Translations under genes and position numbers: made by a program
DNA from: Bradyrhizobium sp. SZCCT0153
GTDB taxonomy: Bacteria > Pseudomonadota > Alphaproteobacteria > Rhizobiales > Xanthobacteraceae
Assembly (NCBI RefSeq): GCF_018129995.1
Contig: NZ_JAFCKS010000002.1
Span: forward strand, 558,001-622,000
Length of the DNA stretch: 64,000 nt
Direction of reading: 5' to 3'
The notes under the pieces: generated by a model
What the model saw: the letters and a program-made list of their open reading frames with translations, nothing else
Databases searched by the model: none
Told to the model about the DNA's origin: nothing
Shown here: positions 1 to 10,500 of the stretch, in pieces
How positions within the stretch are numbered: position 1 is the stretch's first letter
Layout of the letters: every line of letters begins with the position of its first letter

Positions 1-82
1 CGATCGTCGTCATGCTGGCCCGTGTGTTCCCGTTCAGGCCAATATAGGGACGCAAGGCGCCGAAATCGATAGGGTTTGGGCG

Positions 83-508
83 CTAATTCGCCTCTGCAGG
101 CGCCGGGCCGCGCCATTCCAGCGCGAGATCGTCCTGGGACAGGGTGTCGTGCGGCGCCTCGCCTGCAGCAAGGTCGCCTTCGCCGGCCAGCGCGATCGAG
201 CCGGTGTGGTCGGGCGCCTTCTTGTCGGTCTTCTCGAGCTGCTCTTTCTTGTCGTTGATGATCTGGTAGATTTTCTTCGCGCCGTCCTGCGCGCGCTGGC
301 CGATGATGGTCGCGGCCTGTCCGCCGACCTCGCAGGCCGCGGGCTGGCGCTTGCAGAACTGGGTCATGTCGGAGACGGCCGCGGTCGCAGCCTGCACCGC
401 GTCGGCAGCGCCGATCTGCGGCAGCTTGTCCGATTCGGGCGTCTTGTCCCGCGGCAGGAGCACCAGCACCAGCCCGAGCCAGAATGTGATGCGAAGCAGA
501 AAGCGCAT
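83..508 (-). CDS. DUF5330 family membrane-anchored protein
   Basis: 141-residue protein of the rhizobial DUF5330 type, function unknown. The N-terminus (residues 1-20, MRFLLRITFWLGLVLVLLPR) is a single hydrophobic segment that would act as a signal anchor, so the rest is probably periplasmic. The middle has two cysteines (FCKRQPAAC) and a Gln/Lys-rich helix; the tail is acidic and Ala-rich. The reading frame stays open far upstream, but the ATG at 508 is the natural start because the hydrophobic segment begins there and the upstream translation looks non-coding. The gene stands alone, divergent from the histidine kinase at 894. Family membership is from recognition, not a search. Confidence 0.8.
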   Translation of the reverse strand: MRFLLRITFWLGLVLVLLPRDKTPESDKLPQIGAADAVQAATAAVSDMTQFCKRQPAACEVGGQAATIIGQRAQDGAKKIYQIINDKKEQLEKTDKKAPDHTGSIALAGEGDLAAGEAPHDTLSQDDLALEWRGPAPAEAN

Positions 509-893
509 CTTATCGACCTGTATGTTAGATCCCCCGCGGCGATCTCCGCGGATGTCGGACCTAGCAACTCTCGATAAATCCCAACTGATTGCCTTCCGCT
601 TAATTCGCGGAAAATTTACGCAAAAATCTTTCCAAGTCCCGTTCTCGTGAATTTTCGATTGACGCCCTGTGCCCGTGATTCCGCCGGCTCGCATATCCAC
701 CAATTCGAAACCATGCGGGGGAAGGTGAAACCCTGTGTTCACCATCCCCGCCGAAGACGTGTTCAAATCGCCTAAAAATCTCCGCGATGACACCGTGTCC
801 AGCCGCGCGCCGCATTGCCTTAGCACTCGTTTAAGGTCGCTCTGACACGGTGGCTCAACGATAAGGAGGCGTTCCGGCGCGTCTTCTCGACGA
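509..893. other. Divergent intergenic region
   Basis: 385 bases between two divergent genes with no convincing coding content. It holds two copies of the palindrome CCGCGG near 534-551, a short hairpin (GGTGAA 724-729 with TTCACC 738-743), and a CtrA-like box at 820-834 listed separately. A GGAGG at 865-869 is too far from either kinase start (894 or 915) to be an obvious ribosome binding site. Confidence 0.6.
820..834. promoter_or_regulatory. CtrA-like box upstream of the DivJ-like kinase
   Basis: TTAG-CACTCGT-TTAA matches the CtrA consensus TTAA-N7-TTAA with one mismatch and exact spacing. It lies about 60 bases before the kinase start. CtrA is the cell-cycle master regulator of alphaproteobacteria, so a site in front of a DivJ-like kinase is biologically sensible. 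The motif is short, so chance occurrence is possible. Confidence 0.4.
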
Positions 894-2775
<1,882 letters not shown>

Positions 2776-2783
<8 letters not shown>

Positions 2784-3474
2784 GAAGTCTGCCAAGGACG
2801 AAGCTGCTCCGCGCCGCCGAGGCGCCAAGGCCGCGGTCATCGATGTCGAGACCGAGCGCAACCTCGTGATGCGCGTGCTGCTGCACAGCCCCAAGGACAC
2901 GCTGGCCGGCCTCGTCGCCGTCGCCGCCATTGGCGCGATCGTCGCCAATGCGCTGTTCCTGCAGACCGGCCGGCATCCCGCGCCGATGTTCGGCACCGTG
3001 ATCAATCTTCCAGCGCCCTCGTCCGTGTCGCTGTCGAACCCGTTGCCGCGTCCGCGCCCCGTCGGCGCCGATACCTCGCCGCTCGAGCCGAAAGCGACGG
3101 AGTTTCGCGTCGAGCCCAAGCCTGCCGAACGGGCCGCCGAGAAGCCGGTCGAGGCAACCGCATCGGCGCCGCGCTCGGGCAGCGATCCGATGACCAGTCT
3201 GGTCAAGGCAACGACCTCGACGCCGCTCTCCGCGATGCGGCCGCCGGCGCCGATTCCGGTGCAGCAGAGCCCCGCCGCGAGGCGTATCGCCGGCGTGCAG
3301 CGTGCGCTGTCCGAATACGGCTATGGAAATCTGAAGGTCACGGGCGCGATGAGCGGCGAGACCCAGTCCGCGATCCAGAAATTCGAGCGCGAACACAGGA
3401 TGCAGGTGACCGGCCAGGTGTCCGACCGCCTGTTGCGCGAGCTCGGCGCCGCGATCGGCCATCCCGTCGAATAG
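2776..3474 (+). CDS. Peptidoglycan-binding domain membrane protein
   Basis: 232 residues from a GTG start that overlaps the end of the kinase gene by 8 bases, so the two are probably translationally coupled. A basic, charged N-terminus is followed by one membrane helix (about residues 42-62), a long Pro/Ala-rich linker (65-165) and a PG_binding_1 fold at about 170-225 (IAGVQRALSEYGYG, then TQSAIQKFEREHR). The likely topology places the domain in the periplasm, tethered to the inner membrane and touching the wall. Coupling to a DivJ-like kinase hints at a link between wall state and cell-cycle signalling, but that is inference only. Confidence 0.8.
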
Positions 3475-3491
3475 CGGTACTTCAACTGTCA

Positions 3492-3505
3492 TTGATGCGC
3501 ATCAA
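3492..3505. promoter_or_regulatory. FixK/FNR-type box (TTGATGCGCATCAA)
   Basis: A perfect 14-base palindrome TTGAT-GCGC-ATCAA, the ideal FNR/FixK consensus TTGAT-N4-ATCAA. It lies 128 bases before the small membrane protein gene at 3633. A class II promoter would start transcription near 3540 and give a leader of about 90 bases. In Bradyrhizobium such boxes bind FixK2, which activates genes at low oxygen. Confidence 0.65.
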
Positions 3506-3591
3506 TTCTGCGCCTCGCGCGCCGGCAAAAGAAGCCGGGTCCATGCTGGTGTGATTTGCCCGGGATCAATGACGGCCGGCGGCTTCGGCCA

Positions 3592-3624
3592 CGATGATCT
3601 CTCGTCTTCATCATCGAGGAGGAG
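3592..3624 (+). promoter_or_regulatory. Hairpin abutting a strong ribosome binding site
   Basis: CGATGAT (3592-3598) pairs perfectly with ATCATCG (3610-3616), and the stem is followed immediately by the purine-rich ribosome site AGGAGGAG (3617-3624), eight bases before the ATG at 3633. The stem could stabilise the leader or affect ribosome access. The ribosome site itself is certain; a regulatory role for the hairpin is a guess. Confidence 0.4.
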
Positions 3625-3632
3625 AGGTTGTC

Positions 3633-3845
3633 ATGTTCAAGGTCTCGATTCTGGTCTGGATCATGCTTGGAACCACGCTGGCTGGTATCAGCCTGATCGT
3701 GGTGCTGATGGTCCCGAGCTTTGCCAGCGACGCCATCAGGAACATCCCGTACGCGGTCGCCGTGGGCTTTGCGCTCGCGATGCCGTTGTCATACCTCGTC
3801 GCACGCCAGATCGGCGGTGGACAGCAGCGCGCGCGCAAGGCATGA
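3633..3845 (+). CDS. Small two-helix membrane protein
   Basis: 70 residues with two membrane helices (about 4-29 and 38-58) separated by a short loop and ending in a basic tail (GGGQQRARKA). The start is decided by the strong AGGAGGAG site eight bases upstream. Similar short proteins occur widely in rhizobia and are sometimes mislabelled CTP synthetase; nothing here supports that enzyme. A perfect FixK-type box lies upstream, so low-oxygen induction is likely. The DUF1491 gene follows after 53 bases and may be co-transcribed. Confidence 0.75.
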   Translation: MFKVSILVWIMLGTTLAGISLIVVLMVPSFASDAIRNIPYAVAVGFALAMPLSYLVARQIGGGQQRARKA

Positions 3846-3898
3846 GAAGCCCGCGCTGAGACTGGCGCGGCGCTTCATGCTGGCCTATCGTCGGACTC

Positions 3899-4243
3899 AT
3901 GCGGTTGAAATCGAACATATGGGTCGCAGCCTATCTGCGCCGGTGCCAGACCGAGGGCGTGTACGGCGCGGTGCGTCGTCGCGGGGCCGAGGAGGCGGGA
4001 GCGGTGTTCGTGAAGGTGTCGCTGCTCGACGGCAATGCGATGCTCTATGTGCCGGCGCCGCAGACCGTCTATGACGACGGCCGGCCGGTCGACCGCTTCT
4101 TCGTGCCGGTTGCGCAGCAGCCGCTGCCTGAGCCCGCGGTCGAGGAACGGCTGACCAAGGAAATACGCTTCGATTCGGATGTCTGGATCGTCGAGACCGA
4201 GGACCGCGCCGGGCGACACTTTCTCGAGCTCGCGAAGACCTGA
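3899..4243 (+). CDS. DUF1491 family protein
   Basis: 114-residue soluble protein of the alphaproteobacterial DUF1491 family, function unknown. Family features visible are the N-terminal WVAAYLRRC, GAVFVKV followed by the strand-rich middle, and the C-terminal DVWIVETEDRAGRHFL. There is no signal peptide or membrane segment. It follows the small membrane protein by 53 bases on the same strand. Its stop codon directly touches the stop of the convergent DUF2336 gene, with no space for a separate terminator. Confidence 0.85.
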   Translation: MRLKSNIWVAAYLRRCQTEGVYGAVRRRGAEEAGAVFVKVSLLDGNAMLYVPAPQTVYDDGRPVDRFFVPVAQQPLPEPAVEERLTKEIRFDSDVWIVETEDRAGRHFLELAKT

Positions 4244-5221
4244 TTACCGATCCGACGATCCGCCTGTGCCGGTGCGCACCGCCGGGCTCGAGCCGGGCTG
4301 CACGCCGGGCCGCGTCTGGCTCGCGCCCGCGCGCGCGCGCTGGCGCTCGCTGTCATGCAGCGACGGCTGGTACTTTGCCCGCGTGACGGCGAGCGTCGAG
4401 CCGCGCCAGGCCGCCAGCATCACCAGCGCCGAGCGATCGCCGAGGCGATCGTAGAGCCGTGACAGCCGGTACACCGCTTCGACCGACATGCCGATCTCCG
4501 GCTTGAAGAACAGCAGAATGCGCTGGAAGTTCGGGCTCGGCATGTCGAGAGCGCGCGCGGCGATCGCCAGCGCTTCGCCGCCGGCATCGTCCACGATCTG
4601 GGCGGCGACGCGCGAGGGCAGGATCAGGCTGTCGCCGAGTTCGAAGGTGAAATTCTCGACGTCGCCCGCGATCGCCGCCATCTCCAGGATCTGGATCGCG
4701 CGCTTGGCGCGCACGGTCGGAATTCGCGGCGCGGCCTTCAGCGGCGTCTGCGCCAGATTGTGCAGGATCAGCGCGCGCTGGGACGCATCGGCGCGGAAGA
4801 ACATGTCGTGGATTTCGGCGGCGTCACTCGGCTGCATCGCCATGTTCGAGGCCATGCGCTGCTCGGCCTCGGTCGGCGTGCGGACCGGGGAGGGCGCCGG
4901 CGGGGCAGCCGGGGTCTCGCGCGCGAGCGGAACCCTGCGGCCTTCCTGGGCTGCGACCAGCCCGAGCTTCTGCAGGATCGGGACGGGCGTCTGAGGATAG
5001 ATCGCGAGCCGTGCCTTGACGGCCGCGCGTGTCGCATCGTCGACCTGGTCGATCAATCGCGTGGCGAGTTCGACGAATTGCCGCTGTTCGTCCTCGCTGT
5101 GGACGCGCGTCTGGACATACAGGTCGGTCAGCACGCGCAGCAGCGTCGGGCGAACATCGACGCCTTCGCGACGGGAGAGGGACATCAGCCCGTCGAATCC
5201 GGGAAACAGCGACTTGGTCAT
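4244..5221 (-). CDS. DUF2336 domain-containing protein
   Basis: 325-residue protein of the DUF2336 family common in rhizobia and other alphaproteobacteria, no biochemical function known. It looks all-helical and repeat-like: an N-terminal region typical of the family (SLSRREGVDVRPTLLRVLTDL), a Pro/Ala-rich linker near residues 105-120, and a second helical block (EIHDMFFRADASQRALILHN). There is no signal peptide. The last 40 residues are polar and rich in Ser, Gly and Arg. A perfect TTAA-N7-TTAA box lies about 55 bases upstream of the ATG, suggesting CtrA control. Confidence 0.85.
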   Translation of the reverse strand: MTKSLFPGFDGLMSLSRREGVDVRPTLLRVLTDLYVQTRVHSEDEQRQFVELATRLIDQVDDATRAAVKARLAIYPQTPVPILQKLGLVAAQEGRRVPLARETPAAPPAPSPVRTPTEAEQRMASNMAMQPSDAAEIHDMFFRADASQRALILHNLAQTPLKAAPRIPTVRAKRAIQILEMAAIAGDVENFTFELGDSLILPSRVAAQIVDDAGGEALAIAARALDMPSPNFQRILLFFKPEIGMSVEAVYRLSRLYDRLGDRSALVMLAAWRGSTLAVTRAKYQPSLHDSERQRARAGASQTRPGVQPGSSPAVRTGTGGSSDR

Positions 5222-5275
5222 TGAGAGATACGCGACCTGGAAAAGATGCTCGCCGCCAGTCTATCGCAGGCTCCT

Positions 5276-5290
5276 TTAAAGGCTCGTTAA
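5276..5290. promoter_or_regulatory. CtrA-type box TTAA-N7-TTAA
   Basis: TTAA (5276-5279), seven bases, then TTAA (5287-5290) is an exact match to the CtrA full-site consensus. It lies 55 bases upstream of the DUF2336 start on the minus strand. A further CtrA-type half site, TTAACCAT, is at 5400-5407 in the same divergent region, closer to the small gene at 5475. Confidence 0.5.
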
Positions 5291-5474
5291 GGAAAACGAG
5301 GCGTGAAGCCGGCCCTGCAATTGAAGCCGTTCTCGTGCCGCAACGGGACGGCGGGGCCGGCCCGTGCGGTTACGGTTCCGCCGGCGCGTTTACACCCCGT
5401 TAACCATGAACTGATCTTAATGATCCCATGTTGCAGAAGCGCGCTCGGTCGCGCGGCAATTGAAGAGAGCTGAC

Positions 5475-5663
5475 ATGGGGACCATCATCGAATTTCCGGC
5501 CGGTCGCCGGGTGGGCTCGTCGGGGGACGTGGCTCCGCGCGCGGACATGGGAACGATCTTGATCCTCCCGGTGATCCGCATCGAGCGCGAGAGCGACGAA
5601 ACCAGCGGCGATCGCGGACCGGAGCAGGGCACAGCGCCGGGGCGTCGTCGCCGTCGCCGCTAG
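5475..5663 (+). CDS. Small basic-tailed protein with a repeated ADMGTI motif
   Basis: 62 residues from the ATG at 5475, with GAAGAGAG as ribosome site just upstream. MGTIIEFPAGRR at the start and ADMGTILILPVIR near residue 23 look like an internal duplication; the bases before the ATG also read in frame as AD, so the unit ADMGTI occurs twice about 24 codons apart. The C-terminus is a run of arginines. No family is recognised. The lipoprotein gene follows 14 bases later, so the two may form an operon. An alternative TTG start at 5460 adds five residues. Confidence 0.6.
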   Translation: MGTIIEFPAGRRVGSSGDVAPRADMGTILILPVIRIERESDETSGDRGPEQGTAPGRRRRRR

Positions 5664-5677
5664 CCTCCGGCTTTGCA

Positions 5678-6439
5678 ATGCCGGAAGACCTTCGCCAGAT
5701 CCGCGCCGTCGCAACGGCCATCCTGCTCGCAGCTTTGGGCGCGATGCTCGCCGCCTGCAGCGGCGGTGATTTCGGCCGCACCCGCGAGAGCATGCGCAGC
5801 GACGACATGCATCGCTGGCTGGGGGCCGAGGTCACCGGCAGCGTCGGCCTGAGGCCGTCCCAATTCCAGCTCACCGACGCCGAGCGCCAGCTTCGCGACC
5901 TCGCCTATCCCATGATCGAGCCGCCGCTGTCGCGCCCGGCCTGGAAGAGCGTGTTCGGCGACTACAAGGCGCTGCCGTCACCCTGGCAGCAGAAGATCGT
6001 GTTCGACCGCACCATGTACGGACGCACGCTGATCGACGAGCCGCACCGCTCGCATTCCTCGCGCTATGCGCAGCTGATCGAGGACGTGCGCAACGACATC
6101 ACCCGCTTCGAGCCGTTCTTCGCCTCCGCGATCCACGTCATCGATCTCGACAAGAAGCGCAATGCCAGCATGGCGCGCGTCTCCGAGCTCTCGCCGAGGG
6201 AGAGGGAGGATGCGGTCGCGCGCATGCAGGAGAATTCGCTGATCATCCAGTGGGTCCAGCAATGCCTCGAGCAGCGCGTCGCGTCCTATCGCTGGGCGCT
6301 GGAACGCCTGGTGATCCAGGCGCCCGACGGCATGGCCGCCGATGCCGACCGCCTGATCGGCGAACTCGCCGCCCAGACCGCCAACCCGCCGGTCGCGGCG
6401 CAGCCGCCCTACGGCCGCGCGGTCGTCGTGAAGGGCTGA
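5678..6439 (+). CDS. Putative lipoprotein of unknown function
   Basis: 253 residues. The N-terminus has a hydrophobic segment ending in a lipobox, MLAAC, with Cys27 as the likely lipidated residue, so the mature protein would sit in the outer or inner membrane facing the periplasm. The rest is polar and mostly helical (for example RYAQLIEDVRNDITRFEPFF and LIIQWVQQCLEQRVASYRW) with a second cysteine near residue 206. The tail is rich in Ala and Pro. No known domain is evident. It follows the small gene at 5475 by 14 bases. Confidence 0.75.
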   Translation: MPEDLRQIRAVATAILLAALGAMLAACSGGDFGRTRESMRSDDMHRWLGAEVTGSVGLRPSQFQLTDAERQLRDLAYPMIEPPLSRPAWKSVFGDYKALPSPWQQKIVFDRTMYGRTLIDEPHRSHSSRYAQLIEDVRNDITRFEPFFASAIHVIDLDKKRNASMARVSELSPREREDAVARMQENSLIIQWVQQCLEQRVASYRWALERLVIQAPDGMAADADRLIGELAAQTANPPVAAQPPYGRAVVVKG

Positions 6440-6474
6440 TCGGGGCGCGTCCGCCGGGGCGGAGGTCCGGCGCG

Positions 6475-7503
6475 CTACCGCTTTGGCATGGTCCGGTCCA
6501 GGAATTCAAAAAGCCGGCGCCGGGAGTCTTCGGTCAGATCTTGTCGGAACCGATATTCGACGCGATGGCCGCGGACGTCGATCTTGCTCGTTCCGTCCAG
6601 CCGTTGGCAATCCCAGCAATGCGTCGCGTCGGGATAGAGGTGCCACTCCGCGGGCACACCGCTTCCCTTGATCGCTTCCAGCTTGTCGATACAGTCCGAT
6701 GCGGGCGTCTCGGTGTCGGCGCCCCCCATCAGGACGAGAAGCGGATTCGAAATATCCGTATTGACCAGGTCGAACGGCGGCCGTCCCTTCGGCGTGATGC
6801 GGAAGCAGCCGGGATAGACACTTGCAACCGCCGCAAACCCCGAGTCGATTTTCAACGCGCTGACGTAGTGCGGGCTCGCGGCCAGCAAACTTACCATGGC
6901 TCCCCAGGAGAAGCCGGCGAGAGCGATGCGCTTCTTGTCGACGTAGGACTGCTGGCGGAGACGTTCCGCGGCTTGCAGCGCATCCCTAACGCCCCGGAAA
7001 AAATTCACGCCGTTTCTTGGACCGAAACAGACGCTCTGGACGTTCCGTGGCCCGAGGCTGTCGACCAGCAGGACAACGTAGCCGTGTGAAATTGCCGCGC
7101 GGGCCCACGCAGCGACGGGCCCGTGCAGTCCACTACACTGGTGCATGAGAACGATGGCCGGGAACGGGCCTGGTCCGGTTGGCTTCAGCAGCGCCATCCG
7201 GGGCGATGCGAGTTGTTCGACGGATTCAGCGGTGTCGGGAAGGACCAGATCCGGTGCGATTGTCGCTCCGCGATAGATGGTCTCGGCCTCCCAGACCGCG
7301 GGCTGCCACGCGGGACCGTCCTGACCGTCCTGGGCGCTGACCCCGCCGGCGCACCAGCCCGCAACCAATCCTGCAACCAGCCCGATCCGCCTGCGCCAGT
7401 TCAGCCAGCCCGCGCGCCTTGGGAACTCGCTTTTGCTGCAACCGCTAACCCTTTTGAGCATATCCCCGGACCGCACTGATTGGCGCTTGTTCTCCACATC
7501 CAT
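6475..7503 (-). CDS. Exported dienelactone-hydrolase-type alpha/beta hydrolase
   Basis: 342 residues in the longest form. An Arg-rich stretch followed by a hydrophobic segment (about residues 39-57, ending VSAQ) looks like a signal peptide, so the enzyme is probably periplasmic. The alpha/beta-hydrolase fold shows LMHQCSGL (oxyanion region), nucleophile elbow GFSWG with Ser199, an acidic residue in LMGGADTETP and the catalytic His in PDATHCWD, all as in the DLH family. The substrate is unknown. An internal ATG at 7461 gives a start closer to the signal peptide and may be the real one. It is divergent from the CHAT operon. Confidence 0.8.
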   Translation of the reverse strand: MDVENKRQSVRSGDMLKRVSGCSKSEFPRRAGWLNWRRRIGLVAGLVAGWCAGGVSAQDGQDGPAWQPAVWEAETIYRGATIAPDLVLPDTAESVEQLASPRMALLKPTGPGPFPAIVLMHQCSGLHGPVAAWARAAISHGYVVLLVDSLGPRNVQSVCFGPRNGVNFFRGVRDALQAAERLRQQSYVDKKRIALAGFSWGAMVSLLAASPHYVSALKIDSGFAAVASVYPGCFRITPKGRPPFDLVNTDISNPLLVLMGGADTETPASDCIDKLEAIKGSGVPAEWHLYPDATHCWDCQRLDGTSKIDVRGHRVEYRFRQDLTEDSRRRLFEFLDRTMPKR

Positions 7504-7557
7504 GAGGATAGGATTATTTCGTTGTATCAGGTCATTTTTCGCAAAAGGTCTTTCAAG

Positions 7558-10500
7558 ATGAGCTTAGAGACCAGGAATCCGTTTGAAAGCCGTCTGGATT
7601 TCAACCTGCCGCGGAAGCTGCTGCCATTTGCCATTTTGCTGGGGCTGACCGGTCCGGCCGCCGCGCTGACCAAGGAGGCGGCGCTCGAAAATTGCCGGAT
7701 GACGGTCGGCAAGCCGATCGTGCAGGCGTGCATGCAGGCGCAGGGAGGCCGCAAAGCCGGTGCCGACATCGAGGGGTGCCGCGCCAAGGCGTCTCCTCAG
7801 GTCAGGGCTTGCGTGCTCGCCGCACTCAACGCTGCAAACGGCCGTGCCAACGTCGCCGTCGAGCTTCCGAAGGAGGTCGCGCCCAAGCTCGATCCGGGGG
7901 CCGCTTTGCCGAAGGGCTTCGTCGCGCCGCCTCGCAGCATCGCCGACATCACCGCGGTCCTGGATGGTGAAAAACCTGACGAGAAGATGCTTGCTGAATT
8001 GCGATCGGACGCCGACGCCGCGCCCACGGGGAAGGAATCGCGCCAGGACCTCGCACAATTCTATTTCGATCGGGCCAATGCGCGCGCACAACTCGGCCGG
8101 CTCGCCGAATCCATCGCCGATGCAGACAAGGCCGTTGACGTGGGGCGCGGGCTCGTCGGGGCGAACATGCTCGGTCGGATGATGCAACTCCAGTCGCTGC
8201 AGCACTCCCTTGCGGGCGATCCGAAGCGTTCTCTCGAGATCATGCAAAGACTTCTGCGCGAATCGGCCAGCATGCCAGGCGCCAAGGGATTGCAGTTCAA
8301 TACCAACCGTGGGATTGCGTCCGTTCTCATTCAGATGGGCGATGTGGCGCAGGCCGAAGCGTATATGCGCCGCAGCCTGACCGCGATTCAGGAAGCGCGC
8401 ACCAGCGGCCTTCCCGGCTGGCGAGCCTCCTATGCCAAGTTCGGCCAGAGTTGGGAAGGTGAGCTGGAGATGTCCCGCGCCCAGATCTTCGAGGCGCGCG
8501 GCCAGTTTGCCGAAGCCGAGGCAGCCTATCGCACCGCGGAGATTCGCAAGCGGTCGAGCACGAAGGCCATCATGGATGCGGACAGTCCGCCCGCGGAAAC
8601 TATTCTGCTGCAAGCTATCGACGGCATCGTGCTGAATCAGGCACGCATGAAGGCCCGACAGGGCAGGCTGGCCGAAGCCGAGGTCGACGCCCGCCGTGCG
8701 CTGCTGTCGCGCTTGAAGGACACCGGCAAGTACAATCCCGTCACGCCGCGCTTCGTGATCGGGTTGGCCAGCATTCTGGTCGATCAGGGCCGTTACGACG
8801 AAGCCGAGAAGCTGGGCCGTGTCGCCCTAGAGATCAACAAGACGGTAGGCGTGCCGGAGGACTCGCAGGCGACGGTGCAATTGTTCTCGCAGCTTGCCGG
8901 CATTCTGACGATCCAGCGCAAGACTGCCGAGGCGAACGACATGTTTGCGAGGATCGACAAGGCGATCGCCAATTGGGAGCCGCAGCGCCGCCAGGTCTTC
9001 GAGCTCAATCCGTCCCGGATCATGTCGCTCTACGGCGCTGGTCAATTGGACGCCGGGATCGCTGCCGCCGAGCAATTGGTGAAGAAGCAGATCGCTCGGG
9101 TCGGCGAAAACCATTTCGACGCCGCCTCGGCGCGCGGCACCCTGGCGGTCGGCCTGATGCGCGCGCGGCGCGACGCCGACGCGATCCGGGAATTCAAGGC
9201 GGCCATTCCGGTCATGATGGCGAACGCCAACGAAAACGCCGACGACGAGAACACGAGTGTGGTGGCGGCACGCAGCCAGCGGCTGCAGTCGATCGTCGAG
9301 AGCTACCTCCTGCTGCTCGCGAGGGCCGAGGGCAACGGCATTGGCGAGGAGACCTTCAGTCTCGCCGATGCCGTTCGTGGTCGTTCGGTGCAGCAGGCGC
9401 TCGCGGCCTCCAGTGCTCGCGCAGCAGCAAAGGATCCCGCGCTCGCCGAGCTCGTCCGCAAGGAGCAGGACCTCACCAAACAGGTCAACGCCCAGCTCGG
9501 CACACTCAACAACGTGCTCGCGCTTCCCTCGGCGGAACGCGACGACAAGGGAGTTCAGCAGATCCAGGCGTCGATCGCGGCCTTGCGCGGCGAACGCGAC
9601 AAGGCGCGCCAGCAGATCAAGCAGAAGTTTCCCACCTACGCCGATCTCGTCTCGCCCCGGCCGCCGAGCGTCGCCGAGATTCGCGCGACGCTTGCCGACA
9701 ATGAGGCGATGCTGTCCTTCTATTTTGGCCATAACGGCAGCTTCGTCTGGGCCGTGCCGAAGTCGGGCCCGGTGGCTTTCGCCGCGGTCAAGGCGGGTAT
9801 CGGCGACATCGAGACGAAGATTCGCAAGCTGCGGGAGGCGCTCGAGCCGCAGGCCGCGATGATCTCGGATATTCCGCCCTTCGATCTCAAGCTCGGCTAC
9901 GAGCTCTATGAGCTGCTGCTGAAGCCCGTCGAGAGCGGATGGAAACCGGCCAACAATCTCATCGTGGTCACCAATGGCGCCCTGGGCCTGTTGCCGCTCT
10001 CGCTGCTGCCGACCGCACCGGCCGAAGTTGCTCAGGACGAGGATCCGCTGTTCGTCGGCTACCGCAATGTGCCCTGGCTGGCCCGCACCCATGCCGTGTC
10101 GACGGTGCCGTCGGCTGCAGCCTTGCGCACGCTGCGACAATTGCCCCCTGGCAAGCCCGGCAGGGGAGACCTGGTGGCATTCGGCGATCCCTATTTCAAC
10201 AAGGATCAGCAGGCCGAGGCTGAGGCCGAAGGCGATCAGGCCAAGGTTCTGGTCGCCGACGCCGCCGGCAACGTGACGCGCGGCGGGCCGCTCAAGCGGC
10301 GCAACAGTCCCAAGCTGGAGGGTGTCGACAGTGCCGAACTCGGTCTGCTGCCCCGGCTTCCCGACACGGCCGATGAGCTGAAGTCGATCGCGCTGGCCTT
10401 GCAGGCGGATCCTTCAAAGGTGTTGTTCCTCGGCAAGAGTGCGACCGAGAGCGTCGTCAAGACGATGGACCTCTCCGGCTTCAGGATTCTGGCCTTCGCC

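Noticed and set aside
1..82. Possible start of a leftward gene (CAT at 11-13) at the window edge
   Set aside because: Only about four codons are visible, too little to support a gene.
8827..10140. 437-codon frame antisense to the CHAT gene
   Set aside because: Low-complexity, His/Arg-rich translation typical of antisense frames; the CHAT gene on the other strand is clear.
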